DNA from: JBFMAI01 sp040755725
Lineage (GTDB): Bacteria; Planctomycetota; Phycisphaerae; UBA1845; Fen-1342
Reading direction: 5' to 3'
NCBI GenBank assembly: GCA_040755725.1
Contig: JBFMAI010000008.1
Span: 1-64,000 of the forward strand
Length of the DNA: 64,000 nt
Of this stretch, positions 37,925 to 48,675 are shown in pieces. The position numbers and the translations under genes are program-made. How positions within the stretch are numbered: position 1 is the first letter of the stretch; each line of letters starts with the position of its first letter. Under the pieces are notes generated by a model. That model saw only the letters and a program-made list of their open reading frames with translations. It was not told the origin of the DNA and made no database searches.

Positions 37925-39679
37925 CTAGACACTCTCCTCCCCGAGCGTTTCGCGGACAACCTCCTCGATCGTGGTTATACCGTCATACAGCGCGAGCAAC
38001 CCGGACTCGCGCAGCGACCGCATTCCGCGCTTGCGAGCCTCCTGCCGGAGGATCCCGGTGGACGCGTTCTTCATGATGAGCTCGCGCAACTCGTCGTCCA
38101 GCACCATGATCTCGAAAATACCTCGGCGTCCTTTGTATCCCGTGTGGTTGCAGTAATCGCAACCGCGGCCGTAGTACAGCGGGCGGCCGGCCACGTCTTC
38201 CGGCAGCAGACCGAGCTGCATGAGATCCTGCTCCGTGGGATGGAACTCCTCCTTGCAGTTCTCGCAGATCTTCCGCACAAGTCTTTGTGCGATAATGGCT
38301 TCCAGCGTGGCGGTCAGGAGGAACGGCTCCAGTCCGAGGTCAAGAAGACGGGCGATCGAACTCGGCGCGTCGTTGGTGTGCAGCGTGGAGAATACCAAGT
38401 GACCCGTAAGTGACGCTTGGACAGATATTTGTGCCGTCTCCAGGTCACGAATTTCGCCCACCAGAATGATGTCCGGATCCTGCCGCAGGAAGCTCCGCAG
38501 GCAGCGTGCGAACGTAAGTCCAATTTCCGTCTTGATTTGACACTGGATCATCCCGTCGATGTCGTACTCCACCGGGTCTTCCGCCGTCAGAATCTTTACA
38601 TCAATCGTATTTAACTCTTTTAGTGCAGAATACAGGGTGGTGGTCTTGCCTGAACCCGTGGGGCCGGTCACCACGATGATGCCGTGCGGCTTGCCGATGA
38701 GCTGCCGTACGACGTTGAGGTCGTCCTCGCGGAAGCCGAGTTGAGTGAGATCAAGGTTGACCTGCATGCGGTCCAGAACGCGCAGCACGACGCTTTCGCC
38801 GAAGATCGTGGGCAGGACGCTGACACGCAGGTCGACGGGGCGGCCTTCGACAAGCAGCTCGATGCGACCGTCCTGGGGTAGTCGCCGCTCCGCGATGTCG
38901 AGGTTGGCCATGACCTTGATGCGGGAGGAGATGGCCATGGCCACGTGCTTCGGCGGCGGCACCATTTCGAACAGGACGCCGTCGATGCGGTAGCGCATCT
39001 TGAACTCATCCTCGAACGGTTCGAAGTGGATGTCCGAAGCCTTGTCACGGATGGCTTGCAGCAGCACGAGGTTGACGAGCTTCTTGACCGGGCTGCTCTC
39101 GGCCATCTCGCGAATTTCGTCGAGGTCGATGCTTTCGCCGCGGCCCTGGAACTTGGCCAGGTCCTCGTCGGTGGACAGCTCGTTGATGAGGTCGTTGATC
39201 GTGGTGGCGGCCTCTTCCGGGTAGTACCGGTTGAGGCCCTCGGTCATGTCCTCTTCGGTGGTGATGCGCGCGACGACGTTGAAACCCATCAAGGTCTTCA
39301 GGTCGTCCGTGGCGTGGAAGTTGTCGGGGCTGGCCAGGGCCACGCCGAGCGTGTTCGACTCCCGGTCGTAGTCCGTGGGGATGATGCGATAGGCATGGGC
39401 CATCTGGGCGGGGATCAGGTCGATGACGCTCTTGTCGATGTCGATGTCGCCGAGCTTGATGGAGGCCATCCCGACCTGGGCGGCGAGGGCCCGGTTGACG
39501 TCGGCCTCCGCGACGTAGCCCATCTCGATGAGCAGTTGCCCGAGCGGGCCGCGCTTCTTTTTTTGCAGCTCCAGGGCCTCGGAGACCTGGGCCCGGGTCA
39601 CCTTCCCCATCTTGATCAGGATGCGGCCCAGCGGCCGGCCGCGAAGCTGGGCGATGGGGGGCATCGAATCGACCGCCAT
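37925..39679 (-). CDS. gspE: Type II secretion / type IV pilus assembly ATPase
   Basis: 584 residues. Two MshEN-type c-di-GMP-binding repeats at the N-terminus (RPLGRILIKMGKVTRAQVSE, then GPLGQLLIEMGYVAEADV), then the ATPase domain: Walker A GPTGSGKTTTLYSAL (about 340), Walker B ILVGEIRDLETAQ (about 400), His box STLHTNDAPSS. A zinc tetracysteine, CENCKEEF to CDYCNHTGYKG (about 465-515), is intact. It powers pseudopilus assembly. CAGGAG lies 6 nt before the ATG. First gene of the cluster. Confidence 0.96.
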   Translation of the reverse strand: MAVDSMPPIAQLRGRPLGRILIKMGKVTRAQVSEALELQKKKRGPLGQLLIEMGYVAEADVNRALAAQVGMASIKLGDIDIDKSVIDLIPAQMAHAYRIIPTDYDRESNTLGVALASPDNFHATDDLKTLMGFNVVARITTEEDMTEGLNRYYPEEAATTINDLINELSTDEDLAKFQGRGESIDLDEIREMAESSPVKKLVNLVLLQAIRDKASDIHFEPFEDEFKMRYRIDGVLFEMVPPPKHVAMAISSRIKVMANLDIAERRLPQDGRIELLVEGRPVDLRVSVLPTIFGESVVLRVLDRMQVNLDLTQLGFREDDLNVVRQLIGKPHGIIVVTGPTGSGKTTTLYSALKELNTIDVKILTAEDPVEYDIDGMIQCQIKTEIGLTFARCLRSFLRQDPDIILVGEIRDLETAQISVQASLTGHLVFSTLHTNDAPSSIARLLDLGLEPFLLTATLEAIIAQRLVRKICENCKEEFHPTEQDLMQLGLLPEDVAGRPLYYGRGCDYCNHTGYKGRRGIFEIMVLDDELRELIMKNASTGILRQEARKRGMRSLRESGLLALYDGITTIEEVVRETLGEESV

Positions 39680-39706
39680 GCATCACTCCTGAGAACAACG
39701 CGCTGA

Positions 39707-39735
39707 ATTATAGAGGAAGGGGCCGCCCGCGCGAA
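39707..39735 (-). promoter_or_regulatory. Probable promoter of the secretion-like cluster
   Basis: On the minus strand a perfect TATAAT lies at 39712-39707, 28 nt before the gspE ATG. Seventeen bp further up is TTCGCG (39735-39730), a poor -35. It is an AT-rich patch in a GC-rich region, which raises the odds that it is real. Confidence 0.45.
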
Positions 39736-39834
39736 CCGCCGCCGCCGTGCCGATACCCCACGGCCAAGACGACGGAGCGGCGGGCCGGGCGGGGCTGCGT
39801 GGCCGCCTGGGGCCGCAGGGTCCCCTGAGTAAGA

Positions 39835-41949
39835 CTACCGTCGAGGCGACCGCTTCAGCAGACTCTCGAGCCGCTGTCGGGCCGGCGCGTGGCGGGGATT
39901 AAGGCGCAGCGCCGCCCGGTACTCGTCGGCGGCCTCGTCCAGTCGTCCGGCGTGCTCCAAGGCCACGCCCAGTCCGTAATGTGTCCGCGCGTCGTCGGGA
40001 TTCAATTGCCGAGCCGCCCGCAACACCTCGATGGCCTCCCCGTGCTCACCGAGTTCGACGAGGCCCATCCCCAGTTGGTAGCGGTAGCCAATCTCCCGGG
40101 GCGCCAGCCGCACCGCCGCCCGCAGCGCGCTGACCGCTTCGGCGAACTCCTTCCGCTCCACGAGGGCGGCGCCCAAATTGGCGTGGTACTGGGCCTCATC
40201 GGGCTCCATGGAGATGGCCTCGCGGAACCGGTCGGCGGCCTCTCCCGGCCGTCCGATCTTCAGCAACGCCAGGCCGTAGTTGTTGTGCGTCGCCGCCAGA
40301 TGGGGCTTGAGGCGCCAGGCACGCTCGAGGTGTACTCGCCCCTCATCCGGGCGCCCCAGCGCGGTCAGCAGGGCCCCCAGGGCCGACAGCGCCGGGACCG
40401 ACTCGGGAGCGCGGGCAATCGCTTTCTCGTAGTTTTCCACCGCGGCGAGGCGGTCGCCGTGGATCAGGTGGTAGTGCCCGAGCCCGAGGTACATGTCCGC
40501 GCCCCGGTCGTTCGCGTCACTTTCCAAGGCGAACGGCCCGGGCAAGGTCGCCAGCAGCGCGACCGACGCGCAGCCGACGGCAGCGAGCGACAGCGGTCGC
40601 CAGTCCTGTGACTTCATCCAGCGCGTGAGGGCGACACCGCCGGCCGCCGCCAGGATGGCCAGGAGCGGCACGAGCGGCAGGCGGTAGCGCGCCGTGACGA
40701 AGACCAGCACGATGCCGAGCGAGTAGAGCACCAGGAACAGCGCCATCGGGACCGGGACCCAACGCCAGCCCACCGCCAGCCCGACCAGCGCCAGCGGCAG
40801 CAGCACCCCGAAGGGAAAACCGAATCCCTGCACTTTCCAGGTCAGGAGCGTTTGCACGAAGGACCACTGTCGGACGACATACACGTTCACGCTGCGGGGA
40901 ATCTCGCGCGAGGTGAGAAGCTGCAGCGATTTCCCCAACAGCCGGCGTGCCAAGCCGACCGGGTCATCCGCGGCGTACGCGAACGTCTGCCGGTAGAAAT
41001 ACCGGTTCCTTTCGTGCGCGTCCGTGATGCCCTCCCGGAGCGGCTGTCGTATCAGGTGGTCCCACTCGAAGTCCACGGTGGTGGCCGCCTTGTCGGGCTC
41101 CGGGTGGTTGCCAAGGTAGAGGTTGATGCCGCCGGAGTAGGGCAGAAAGCCGAAGTGCCCGGTCAGGTGGGCGTTGAGGGCCGCGACCGGGAGCGTTACC
41201 AAGGCGAACCCGGCGGGCAGGGCGGCGCAGCGGGCCAGGCGTCGGCGCCATCCGGTCGGTGCCGTCAGCAACGCCCGCGCGAGCCACGCGCCGCCGGCGA
41301 GGAAGAATGGCAGGAACTCCGGTCGCGTCAGAGTACCGGCCCCTCCGACAACACCCAGCGCGAGACAAATCCATCCGTTCTGTCGGGTGCGGGCTGCCAG
41401 AAACAGCAGGACCAGCACCGGCGACCAGAACGTGGCCCAGCCGGCGGTCAGCAGCTCGGCATCGTAGAACATCAGGGGGCCGTAGAACACCGTGATCAAC
41501 CCCGCCACGATCCCGGTCGTACGCCCGAACAGCCGCTGCCCCAGCACGCAGGTCAGGGCGCAGGTCGCCGCGCCCAGCACGGATTGCACCACCTTGGCGG
41601 CGATCACCGCGCCGCCGGTGACCGCATACACGCACGACAAGAAGAACGGGTAGAAGAAGGGTTGCCAGAAGAACTGGGAGGGCATCTGGGCACCGCTGAC
41701 CCACTGCCGGGCGGCGTCGTCATAATCGCGCGCATCGCTGATCGGGATGGAGAACGCCGGATAATCCGAGCTCTCCACCAGGTAGACCACGCGGACCGCC
41801 AGGGCCAGGCAGAAGATCCCCACCGCGGTCCAAATGCCGCCGCGCGAACCTCGGGCATCCCAAGCCGGCGTCCTGTCCGGCCGCCGCTCACTGGCCGGGC
41901 CCCCGCCCGCCGCCGCGTCCAATCGGCGTTTTGCTGGCACAGGCTTCAC
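39835..41949 (-). CDS. Membrane glycosyltransferase (GT39/PMT-like) fused to TPR repeats
   Basis: 704 residues. The N-terminal 440 or so form a multi-pass membrane enzyme of the Dol-P-mannosyltransferase/ArnT superfamily; the first periplasmic loop carries the acidic SDARDYDDAARQW expected at the active site, followed by QPFFYPFF. From about 475 onward come six TPR units (for example GLGHYHLIHGDRLAAVENYE, ATHNNYGLALLKIGRPGEAA). GTG start at 41949. Substrate unknown; protein or lipid glycosylation is likely from the family. It is transcribed toward the cluster but separated from gspE by the probable promoter. Confidence 0.85.
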   Translation of the reverse strand: MKPVPAKRRLDAAAGGGPASERRPDRTPAWDARGSRGGIWTAVGIFCLALAVRVVYLVESSDYPAFSIPISDARDYDDAARQWVSGAQMPSQFFWQPFFYPFFLSCVYAVTGGAVIAAKVVQSVLGAATCALTCVLGQRLFGRTTGIVAGLITVFYGPLMFYDAELLTAGWATFWSPVLVLLFLAARTRQNGWICLALGVVGGAGTLTRPEFLPFFLAGGAWLARALLTAPTGWRRRLARCAALPAGFALVTLPVAALNAHLTGHFGFLPYSGGINLYLGNHPEPDKAATTVDFEWDHLIRQPLREGITDAHERNRYFYRQTFAYAADDPVGLARRLLGKSLQLLTSREIPRSVNVYVVRQWSFVQTLLTWKVQGFGFPFGVLLPLALVGLAVGWRWVPVPMALFLVLYSLGIVLVFVTARYRLPLVPLLAILAAAGGVALTRWMKSQDWRPLSLAAVGCASVALLATLPGPFALESDANDRGADMYLGLGHYHLIHGDRLAAVENYEKAIARAPESVPALSALGALLTALGRPDEGRVHLERAWRLKPHLAATHNNYGLALLKIGRPGEAADRFREAISMEPDEAQYHANLGAALVERKEFAEAVSALRAAVRLAPREIGYRYQLGMGLVELGEHGEAIEVLRAARQLNPDDARTHYGLGVALEHAGRLDEAADEYRAALRLNPRHAPARQRLESLLKRSPRR

Positions 41950-42133
41950 GGTGAGAGGCTACCACGCGCCCACCCCGATCACAAACGGCCGGGCGGACGT
42001 CCGGTGGGCCGCGGTCGGAGTCGCGGGTTGGCCGGCGCTGCGGACTCATGGTAGACTACCTGTTCGCCCCCCGGCCCCGCTCGCGGTGTGAACGGCGTGC
42101 CCCGGGGTCGGTCTCCTGAGCCCAGGGTGTCCC

Positions 42134-43747
<1,614 letters not shown>

Positions 43748-43883
43748 AACGCGCGCCCCCAACCTCTCTTGCCGGCGGTCCGCTTGACTCCTCTCGCCGC
43801 CCTTGCTGTACTGACAGATGCGGGCGGTGCGCTGGTTGAACATGCAGCTTGCGCGTCTCGCCTCTCTTCATTCGCGAGGCCCC

Positions 43884-45224
43884 ATGCCGGCGGGTGACGA
43901 TACCATTCTGGCGCTGCGCGAGGCCCTGCGGGTCGCGCCCGACAACCTGCCGCTGCGTCGGCACCTGGCCGAACTGCTGGTGAGCTACGGCCGCTTCGCC
44001 GAGGCCGAGGTCGAGTTCCGCACCGCCCTGCTGCGGCACTCGGACGACGAGAGCCTCAAGCTGGGGCTGGCGAGAGCATATTTCCAGCAGAATAAGGTCA
44101 GCCACGCGCTCGTCGTGATCGAAGAGCTGCTCAAACGACCTGACACGCCTGCGGCCGCGTACCTCTTGCACGCCCGGATTCTGCTGCGCGAAGGTGACGT
44201 GGAGCGCGCCGTGCGGCAGTATCGCACGGCACGCGACGCGGACCCGTCGCTCGCTGACTCTGCCCTCGAGGAACGGCTCGGCATCGACGCGGGCGACGAG
44301 GGGGATGTCTCGGAGGGCCGGGTGCGTGCGGCGGCGAGCGCGGGAACGCCGGAGCGGCTGCCCGAATTCGAGCGGCCCAAGATCAACTTCGCGGACGTGG
44401 GCGGGATGGACGCCGTGAAGGACGAGATCCGGATGAAGATCATCCGGCCGCTCCAGCACCCGGAGCTGTACGCGGCGTACGGCAAGAAAGTCGGCGGCGG
44501 CATCCTGCTCTATGGGCCGCCGGGTTGCGGCAAGACGCATCTGGCGCGGGCCACGGCGGGCGAGGTGCGGGCCGTCTTCCTGTCAATCGGCATCCATGAA
44601 GTGCTCGAGATGTGGATCGGACAGAGCGAGCGGAACCTGCACGACGTTTTCGAGAACGCCCGCGCCCACCAACCTTGCGTGCTGTTCTTCGACGAAGTGG
44701 ACGCGCTGGGGGCGAGCCGTTCCGACATGCGGCAAAGCGCCGGCCGTCAGCTCATCAATCAGTTCCTTGCGGAACTGGACGGGGACAAGGCTTCGAATGA
44801 GGGAGTGCTCATTCTCGGCGCGACGAACGCGCCCTGGCACCTCGATCCGGCGTTCCGTCGGCCCGGACGATTCGACCGCGTCATCTTCGTCCCGCCACCG
44901 GACGAGCTCGCGCGCGCCGCGATTCTGGGCATCCTGCTCAAAGGCAAGCCAGCTGCGGACGTGGATGTCGAACACGTCGCGAAGAAGACGGTGGAGTTCT
45001 CCGGCGCCGACCTCAAGGGCGTCGTAGACGTGGCCGTCGAGGCGAAGCTACGGGAAGCACTCGCGACCGGGAAGCCCGAGCCGTTGCGAACGAAGGATCT
45101 TCTGGCCGCGGCGCGCGGCATTCTGCCGACTACGCGCGAGTGGTTCGCGACCGCGCGGAACTACGCCGTGTACGCCAACCAGAGCGGGCTGTACGACGAT
45201 GTGCTGAAATACTTGCGGCTCTAG
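43884..45224 (+). CDS. AAA+ ATPase with N-terminal TPR repeats
   Basis: 446 residues from ATG 43884 (an upstream ATG at 43818 would add 22). Residues about 1-130 form TPR-like helices (LRRHLAELLVSYGRFAEAEV). From about 170 comes a classical AAA domain of the FtsH/p97/katanin type: FADVGGMDAVKDEI, Walker A GPPGCGKTHLA (about 210), Walker B VLFFDEVDALG (about 270), sensor 1 LGATNAPW, arginine finger RRPGRFDRV. No protease domain follows. It probably remodels a protein target selected by the TPR part. The next gene, 44 nt on, encodes a TPR membrane protein and is the likely partner. Confidence 0.9.
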   Translation: MPAGDDTILALREALRVAPDNLPLRRHLAELLVSYGRFAEAEVEFRTALLRHSDDESLKLGLARAYFQQNKVSHALVVIEELLKRPDTPAAAYLLHARILLREGDVERAVRQYRTARDADPSLADSALEERLGIDAGDEGDVSEGRVRAAASAGTPERLPEFERPKINFADVGGMDAVKDEIRMKIIRPLQHPELYAAYGKKVGGGILLYGPPGCGKTHLARATAGEVRAVFLSIGIHEVLEMWIGQSERNLHDVFENARAHQPCVLFFDEVDALGASRSDMRQSAGRQLINQFLAELDGDKASNEGVLILGATNAPWHLDPAFRRPGRFDRVIFVPPPDELARAAILGILLKGKPAADVDVEHVAKKTVEFSGADLKGVVDVAVEAKLREALATGKPEPLRTKDLLAAARGILPTTREWFATARNYAVYANQSGLYDDVLKYLRL

Positions 45225-45268
45225 GGCAGTGGACCGACCCCCGCATGCGGGCAGCAGGACATACTAGC

Positions 45269-46531
45269 ATGCCAGAATCTGGAGATTTGGTGCGCGGGAG
45301 GCTGCTTGTGATGCAGTCGCGCCCCAAGGAGGCCGAGGAACACCTGCGGCGCGCGCTGGCGGCGGACCCCGACGACGCCGAGGCGCATGCGCTGCTGGCG
45401 GTGGCCCTCAGTGAGCTGAAGCAGCCGGCGGACGCACTGCGCGAGGCCCGGCTGGCGGTCCAGCTCGCGCCGGATGTAGCCCATGGCCACTACGTTCACG
45501 CCACCGTGTTGGCACAGCAGGACCAGGAGGCCGACGCGGAGCAGGCGATTCGGGAGGCCATTCGGCTCGACCCGGACGAGGCCGATTATCACGCCATGCT
45601 CGCGGCGATCCTGCACGATCGGCGCCGTTGGGCGGCGAGCCTCAAGGCCGCGGAGGCGGCGCTGCGGATCGATCCGGAGCACGTGCTGGCGTTGAATGTG
45701 CGGGCCATGGCGCTGGTCAAGGTCGGGCGCCGCGTCGACGCGGCCGAGACCCTGGCCAGCGCTCTGGCGCACCATCCAGGCGACGACGTTACCCACGCTA
45801 GCCGCGGCTGGGCGCTGCTGCACTCCGGAAAAGCCAAGGAGGCGCTGGAGGCATTTCGAGAGGCACTGCGGCTGAATCCACAGAGTGAGTTCGCCCGCGA
45901 CGGCATCATTCAGGCATTGCGGGCGCAGAACATCGTCTACCGCATCCTTCTGCTGTACTTCCTGTGGATGGGGCGCTTGTCCAAACGGGGACAGTGGGGT
46001 CTGCTGATCGGGGCCTACGTGGGCTACCGCCTGCTGCGCACCATGTCCCAGACCAGCCCGGCGCTGGCCCCGTACCTCCGCCCCCTGATCATCCTCTACC
46101 TGGTCTTTGTGTTCCTGTCGTGGACGGCCGGTCCACTTTTCGATCTGCTGCTGCGACTCAGTCGATTTGGTCGCCTGGCACTCACGCCGGAGCGGATCCG
46201 AGCATCAAACTGGGTCGGTGGACTGCTGCTCAGCGCGCTGCTGCTCTTTGCCGGCTACGCGCTGAGCGGTTTCCGTTGGCATATCCTGGCCCTTCCGGCC
46301 GCGGCTAACGCGCTGCTGATCATCCCGGTGAGTGCGACGTTCGGCGCACGCAGACGACATCGACGCGTGCTGGCGTACTACGCGGCGGGACTGGCGTTGG
46401 TCGCATACTCCGCGCTCGGTTTGCTCTTGGTCTTCGGGGCAGCCCAGGTGGTCTTCATTTTGGGAGGTGCCTTCCTGGTCGGCGCGGCACTGTTCCCCTG
46501 GGTGGCCAACGCGTTGGCGCTCCGCGAGTGA
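45269..46531 (+). CDS. TPR-repeat protein with C-terminal membrane domain
   Basis: 420 residues. Five to six TPR units occupy about 1-205 (AEEHLRRALAADPDDAEAHA, ALEAFREALRLNPQSEFA). The rest has about six transmembrane helices starting near 215 (NIVYRILLLYFLWMG). No enzymatic motif found. Start at ATG 45269, 44 nt after the AAA+ gene. The pairing suggests the ATPase docks at the membrane through this protein, which is inference. The stop codon lies at the edge of the 69-bp repeat copy B. Confidence 0.8.
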   Translation: MPESGDLVRGRLLVMQSRPKEAEEHLRRALAADPDDAEAHALLAVALSELKQPADALREARLAVQLAPDVAHGHYVHATVLAQQDQEADAEQAIREAIRLDPDEADYHAMLAAILHDRRRWAASLKAAEAALRIDPEHVLALNVRAMALVKVGRRVDAAETLASALAHHPGDDVTHASRGWALLHSGKAKEALEAFREALRLNPQSEFARDGIIQALRAQNIVYRILLLYFLWMGRLSKRGQWGLLIGAYVGYRLLRTMSQTSPALAPYLRPLIILYLVFVFLSWTAGPLFDLLLRLSRFGRLALTPERIRASNWVGGLLLSALLLFAGYALSGFRWHILALPAAANALLIIPVSATFGARRRHRRVLAYYAAGLALVAYSALGLLLVFGAAQVVFILGGAFLVGAALFPWVANALALRE

Positions 46532-46600
46532 GCGCCGCCAGACGAACACGATCAACTGGTCCACGGACCTGCCGCTGGCGCAGGGGGCCGAGTTCGGGGA
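46532..46600 (+). repeat. Direct repeat, copy B (aldehyde dehydrogenase 3' remnant)
   Basis: Still reads RRQTNTINWSTDLPLAQG in one frame, as in the aldehyde dehydrogenase, but the stop codon is lost and drift is concentrated at the 3' end. It begins 1 nt after the TPR gene's stop. Confidence 0.9.
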
Positions 46601-46940
46601 CCAAACGACCATGCGCCATCCCGCGCCCTGCCTGCGAGCGAGCCCGACCGGGAATGACGCCGGCCGGGGTGGCGCGTACTGATCGGCGGCGCGCTATCGC
46701 GTTCGGCGGATCAGCGCCTCGCGGGTGCGCGGCGGTCCCCCACACCCGCCCGTTCGACGCGGCACGTCTGCGGACCGACCGTCGCGGGCCGCGGAACCCG
46801 GCGCTGAATGGACATGCGCGATCGTGCGACACGGGGGGGCGTGGCTTGTGCCGCACCGCGGCTCGCCCTCCCGTCCAGCGCCCGATGACCCGGGGTACCC
46901 GTACGGACCGGGGCGGCTCGGACTTCGCGCAACGACGGCG
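46601..46940. other. Gene-free spacer
   Basis: About 340 nt between a rightward and a leftward gene. It shows no gene, tRNA or clear repeat beyond the preceding direct repeat. Any terminator is not obvious. Confidence 0.4.
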
Positions 46941-48350
46941 CTAGCGGCGGACCACGGCGGCGTTGCCCGCGTAGCCGGTCAGGAACAGGAACTGGTTCTG
47001 CGTGACCACCGGAATGAACATCTTCTGCGCCCGTTCGACTAGGGCGCGGTACTTGCTCCGCTCCAGCTCCTTCTGGACCGCCTGATCGCGGACCACGTCG
47101 CTGACGCGCTGGTCCGCGGCGATCTCCGGCCCCGTCGGCGGCAAGCCGATCACGACGAAGTCCACCGATTCGTCCAGCTCCTCGACCACCTGCCCGCCCC
47201 ACTGTCGAATCAGCGCCGCGACCTCTTCCAGCCCGTTGAAATCGGTGTTCCCGTCGTAGTCGAGGTCAAAATCGCCGCGGACGACGAACTTCGGCTTGCG
47301 GCTGCGGTCGTAAGCAATATTGACGATGACATCGCCCTCGATGATCGGCTGGCCCGCGACGCGCCGGGTGACGCGGCACTCGGAGGTCTGCTCCATCACC
47401 GTGACCACCTCGAGCGAGGCCTTGCCCCGCTGGCCGCCGCCGCTCTCGCGCGCCGGCGAATACACCTCGAAGCCCATCCCCGGCTTGATCCGGTCCGCCG
47501 CCCCGAGCGTGATATACACGAGGTCGCTGCCCGGGATGGCGCGGGCAATGCGCCCGTCGGCACTGGTCAGCACGGCCGTCGGGTCGAACGCTCCGGGCTT
47601 GAGGGCCTGGACCTGCTTCTGCAACTCGGAGATCAGCGCCTCACGCCGCCCGAGCTCGATGTCCTTCTCCCGGACGACGGTGTTCCCCTCCCGCCGCATG
47701 GATTGAAGCTGGGCCTCGGTGGCGTCCAGGGTGGCCTGAAGCTGCTGGAGCTGGGAGTCCTTCTGTGCGACGGCGGAGATCTTCTCCTCCTGGGCCAGCC
47801 GCACCTGCTCGCTCAGCCGCGCGACCTGGGCCTCGAACTCATCGCGGGTGACCTTGAGCTGCTGGGTGAGGGCGGCGTTCTGGTTCCGCAGCTCCTGCAC
47901 CTGTGCCCCGAGCTCTCGCCCGGCCGCCTGTTCGCGCCCGTACCGCTCGCTCATTGTCATCAAGGCGGTCAGCAGCGAATCCCCCGTGCTGATCGTCCCG
48001 GGCTTGGTCCGCACGATGTCCCCGATGACGCGCTGGGCCTTAGCCTGCACCGCCGCCCCGACGTCGTCGGGGGCGCCGGTCACCAGCCCCGCGAGCTTGC
48101 GCAAGTCGTCGTTCATCACGCCGAAGACGTTCGACTTGCGGCTGCGGGCTTCGTCGGCGTAGTACGAGGGCGGGGTACCGTAGAGCTGAATCCGCTGTTC
48201 GGCCCCCTGCGCCCGGTTTTCGGCAGCCTTGTTCTTGGTGAGTTGAAAGACGAACAAGCCGAGCGCGATGACGCTGATGCCCGCGAAGGCAATCAGGCCG
48301 TACAACATTCCGGAAGATCCCCCATGCAGACTGACGGGACGACCGGCCAT
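46941..48350 (-). CDS. Membrane-anchored coiled-coil protein with BRCT-like C-terminus
   Basis: 469 residues. One transmembrane helix (LYGLIAFAGISVIALGLFVF, about 16-35), then a periplasmic or cytoplasmic helical part and a long coiled coil (about 150-260, heptads such as LNQ/LEE). The beta-rich middle (about 280-360) is followed by FVVRGDFDLDY, LIRQWGGQVV, VDFVVIG and a final aromatic FLFLTG, which together resemble a BRCT fold, unusual for a membrane-anchored bacterial protein. AGGAG lies 6 nt before the ATG. Function unknown. Confidence 0.75.
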   Translation of the reverse strand: MAGRPVSLHGGSSGMLYGLIAFAGISVIALGLFVFQLTKNKAAENRAQGAEQRIQLYGTPPSYYADEARSRKSNVFGVMNDDLRKLAGLVTGAPDDVGAAVQAKAQRVIGDIVRTKPGTISTGDSLLTALMTMSERYGREQAAGRELGAQVQELRNQNAALTQQLKVTRDEFEAQVARLSEQVRLAQEEKISAVAQKDSQLQQLQATLDATEAQLQSMRREGNTVVREKDIELGRREALISELQKQVQALKPGAFDPTAVLTSADGRIARAIPGSDLVYITLGAADRIKPGMGFEVYSPARESGGGQRGKASLEVVTVMEQTSECRVTRRVAGQPIIEGDVIVNIAYDRSRKPKFVVRGDFDLDYDGNTDFNGLEEVAALIRQWGGQVVEELDESVDFVVIGLPPTGPEIAADQRVSDVVRDQAVQKELERSKYRALVERAQKMFIPVVTQNQFLFLTGYAGNAAVVRR

Positions 48351-48445
48351 CACTGACTCCTGCAACCCTGCCCGGTCACGCTGGACGCACCTCGCGGCTG
48401 CGGCGACCCTCCGCCGGTCGCCCGACCCCCGCGGCCGATGGCGGG

Positions 48446-48474
48446 AGTATCCGACAAGGCCCGGCGTTTGTCAA
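48446..48474 (-). promoter_or_regulatory. Promoter for the coiled-coil membrane protein gene
   Basis: On the minus strand TTGACA (48474-48469), 17-bp spacer, GATACT (48451-48446, 4 of 6). About 95 nt before the start codon at 48350. The spacer to the divergent gene (48351-48675) holds nothing else I recognise. Confidence 0.55.
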
Positions 48475-48675
48475 AACCCAAAACGGCCGGCGGCCCGCCC
48501 GTTGCACAGCGCCCCGCGCGGACCTAGACTGCCGCGGCCAGTGGTCACCGCGGGCGGGATGTTCCACCCCGCCCGGACACGCCGCGGCCGGACGCGGCCC
48601 CGGGGTTCCGCGACGATTCGGCACGCCGCGCCGCGGTGCCGGCGGTGTGATTGCATGGGGTTCCCGAGGGCCTCG

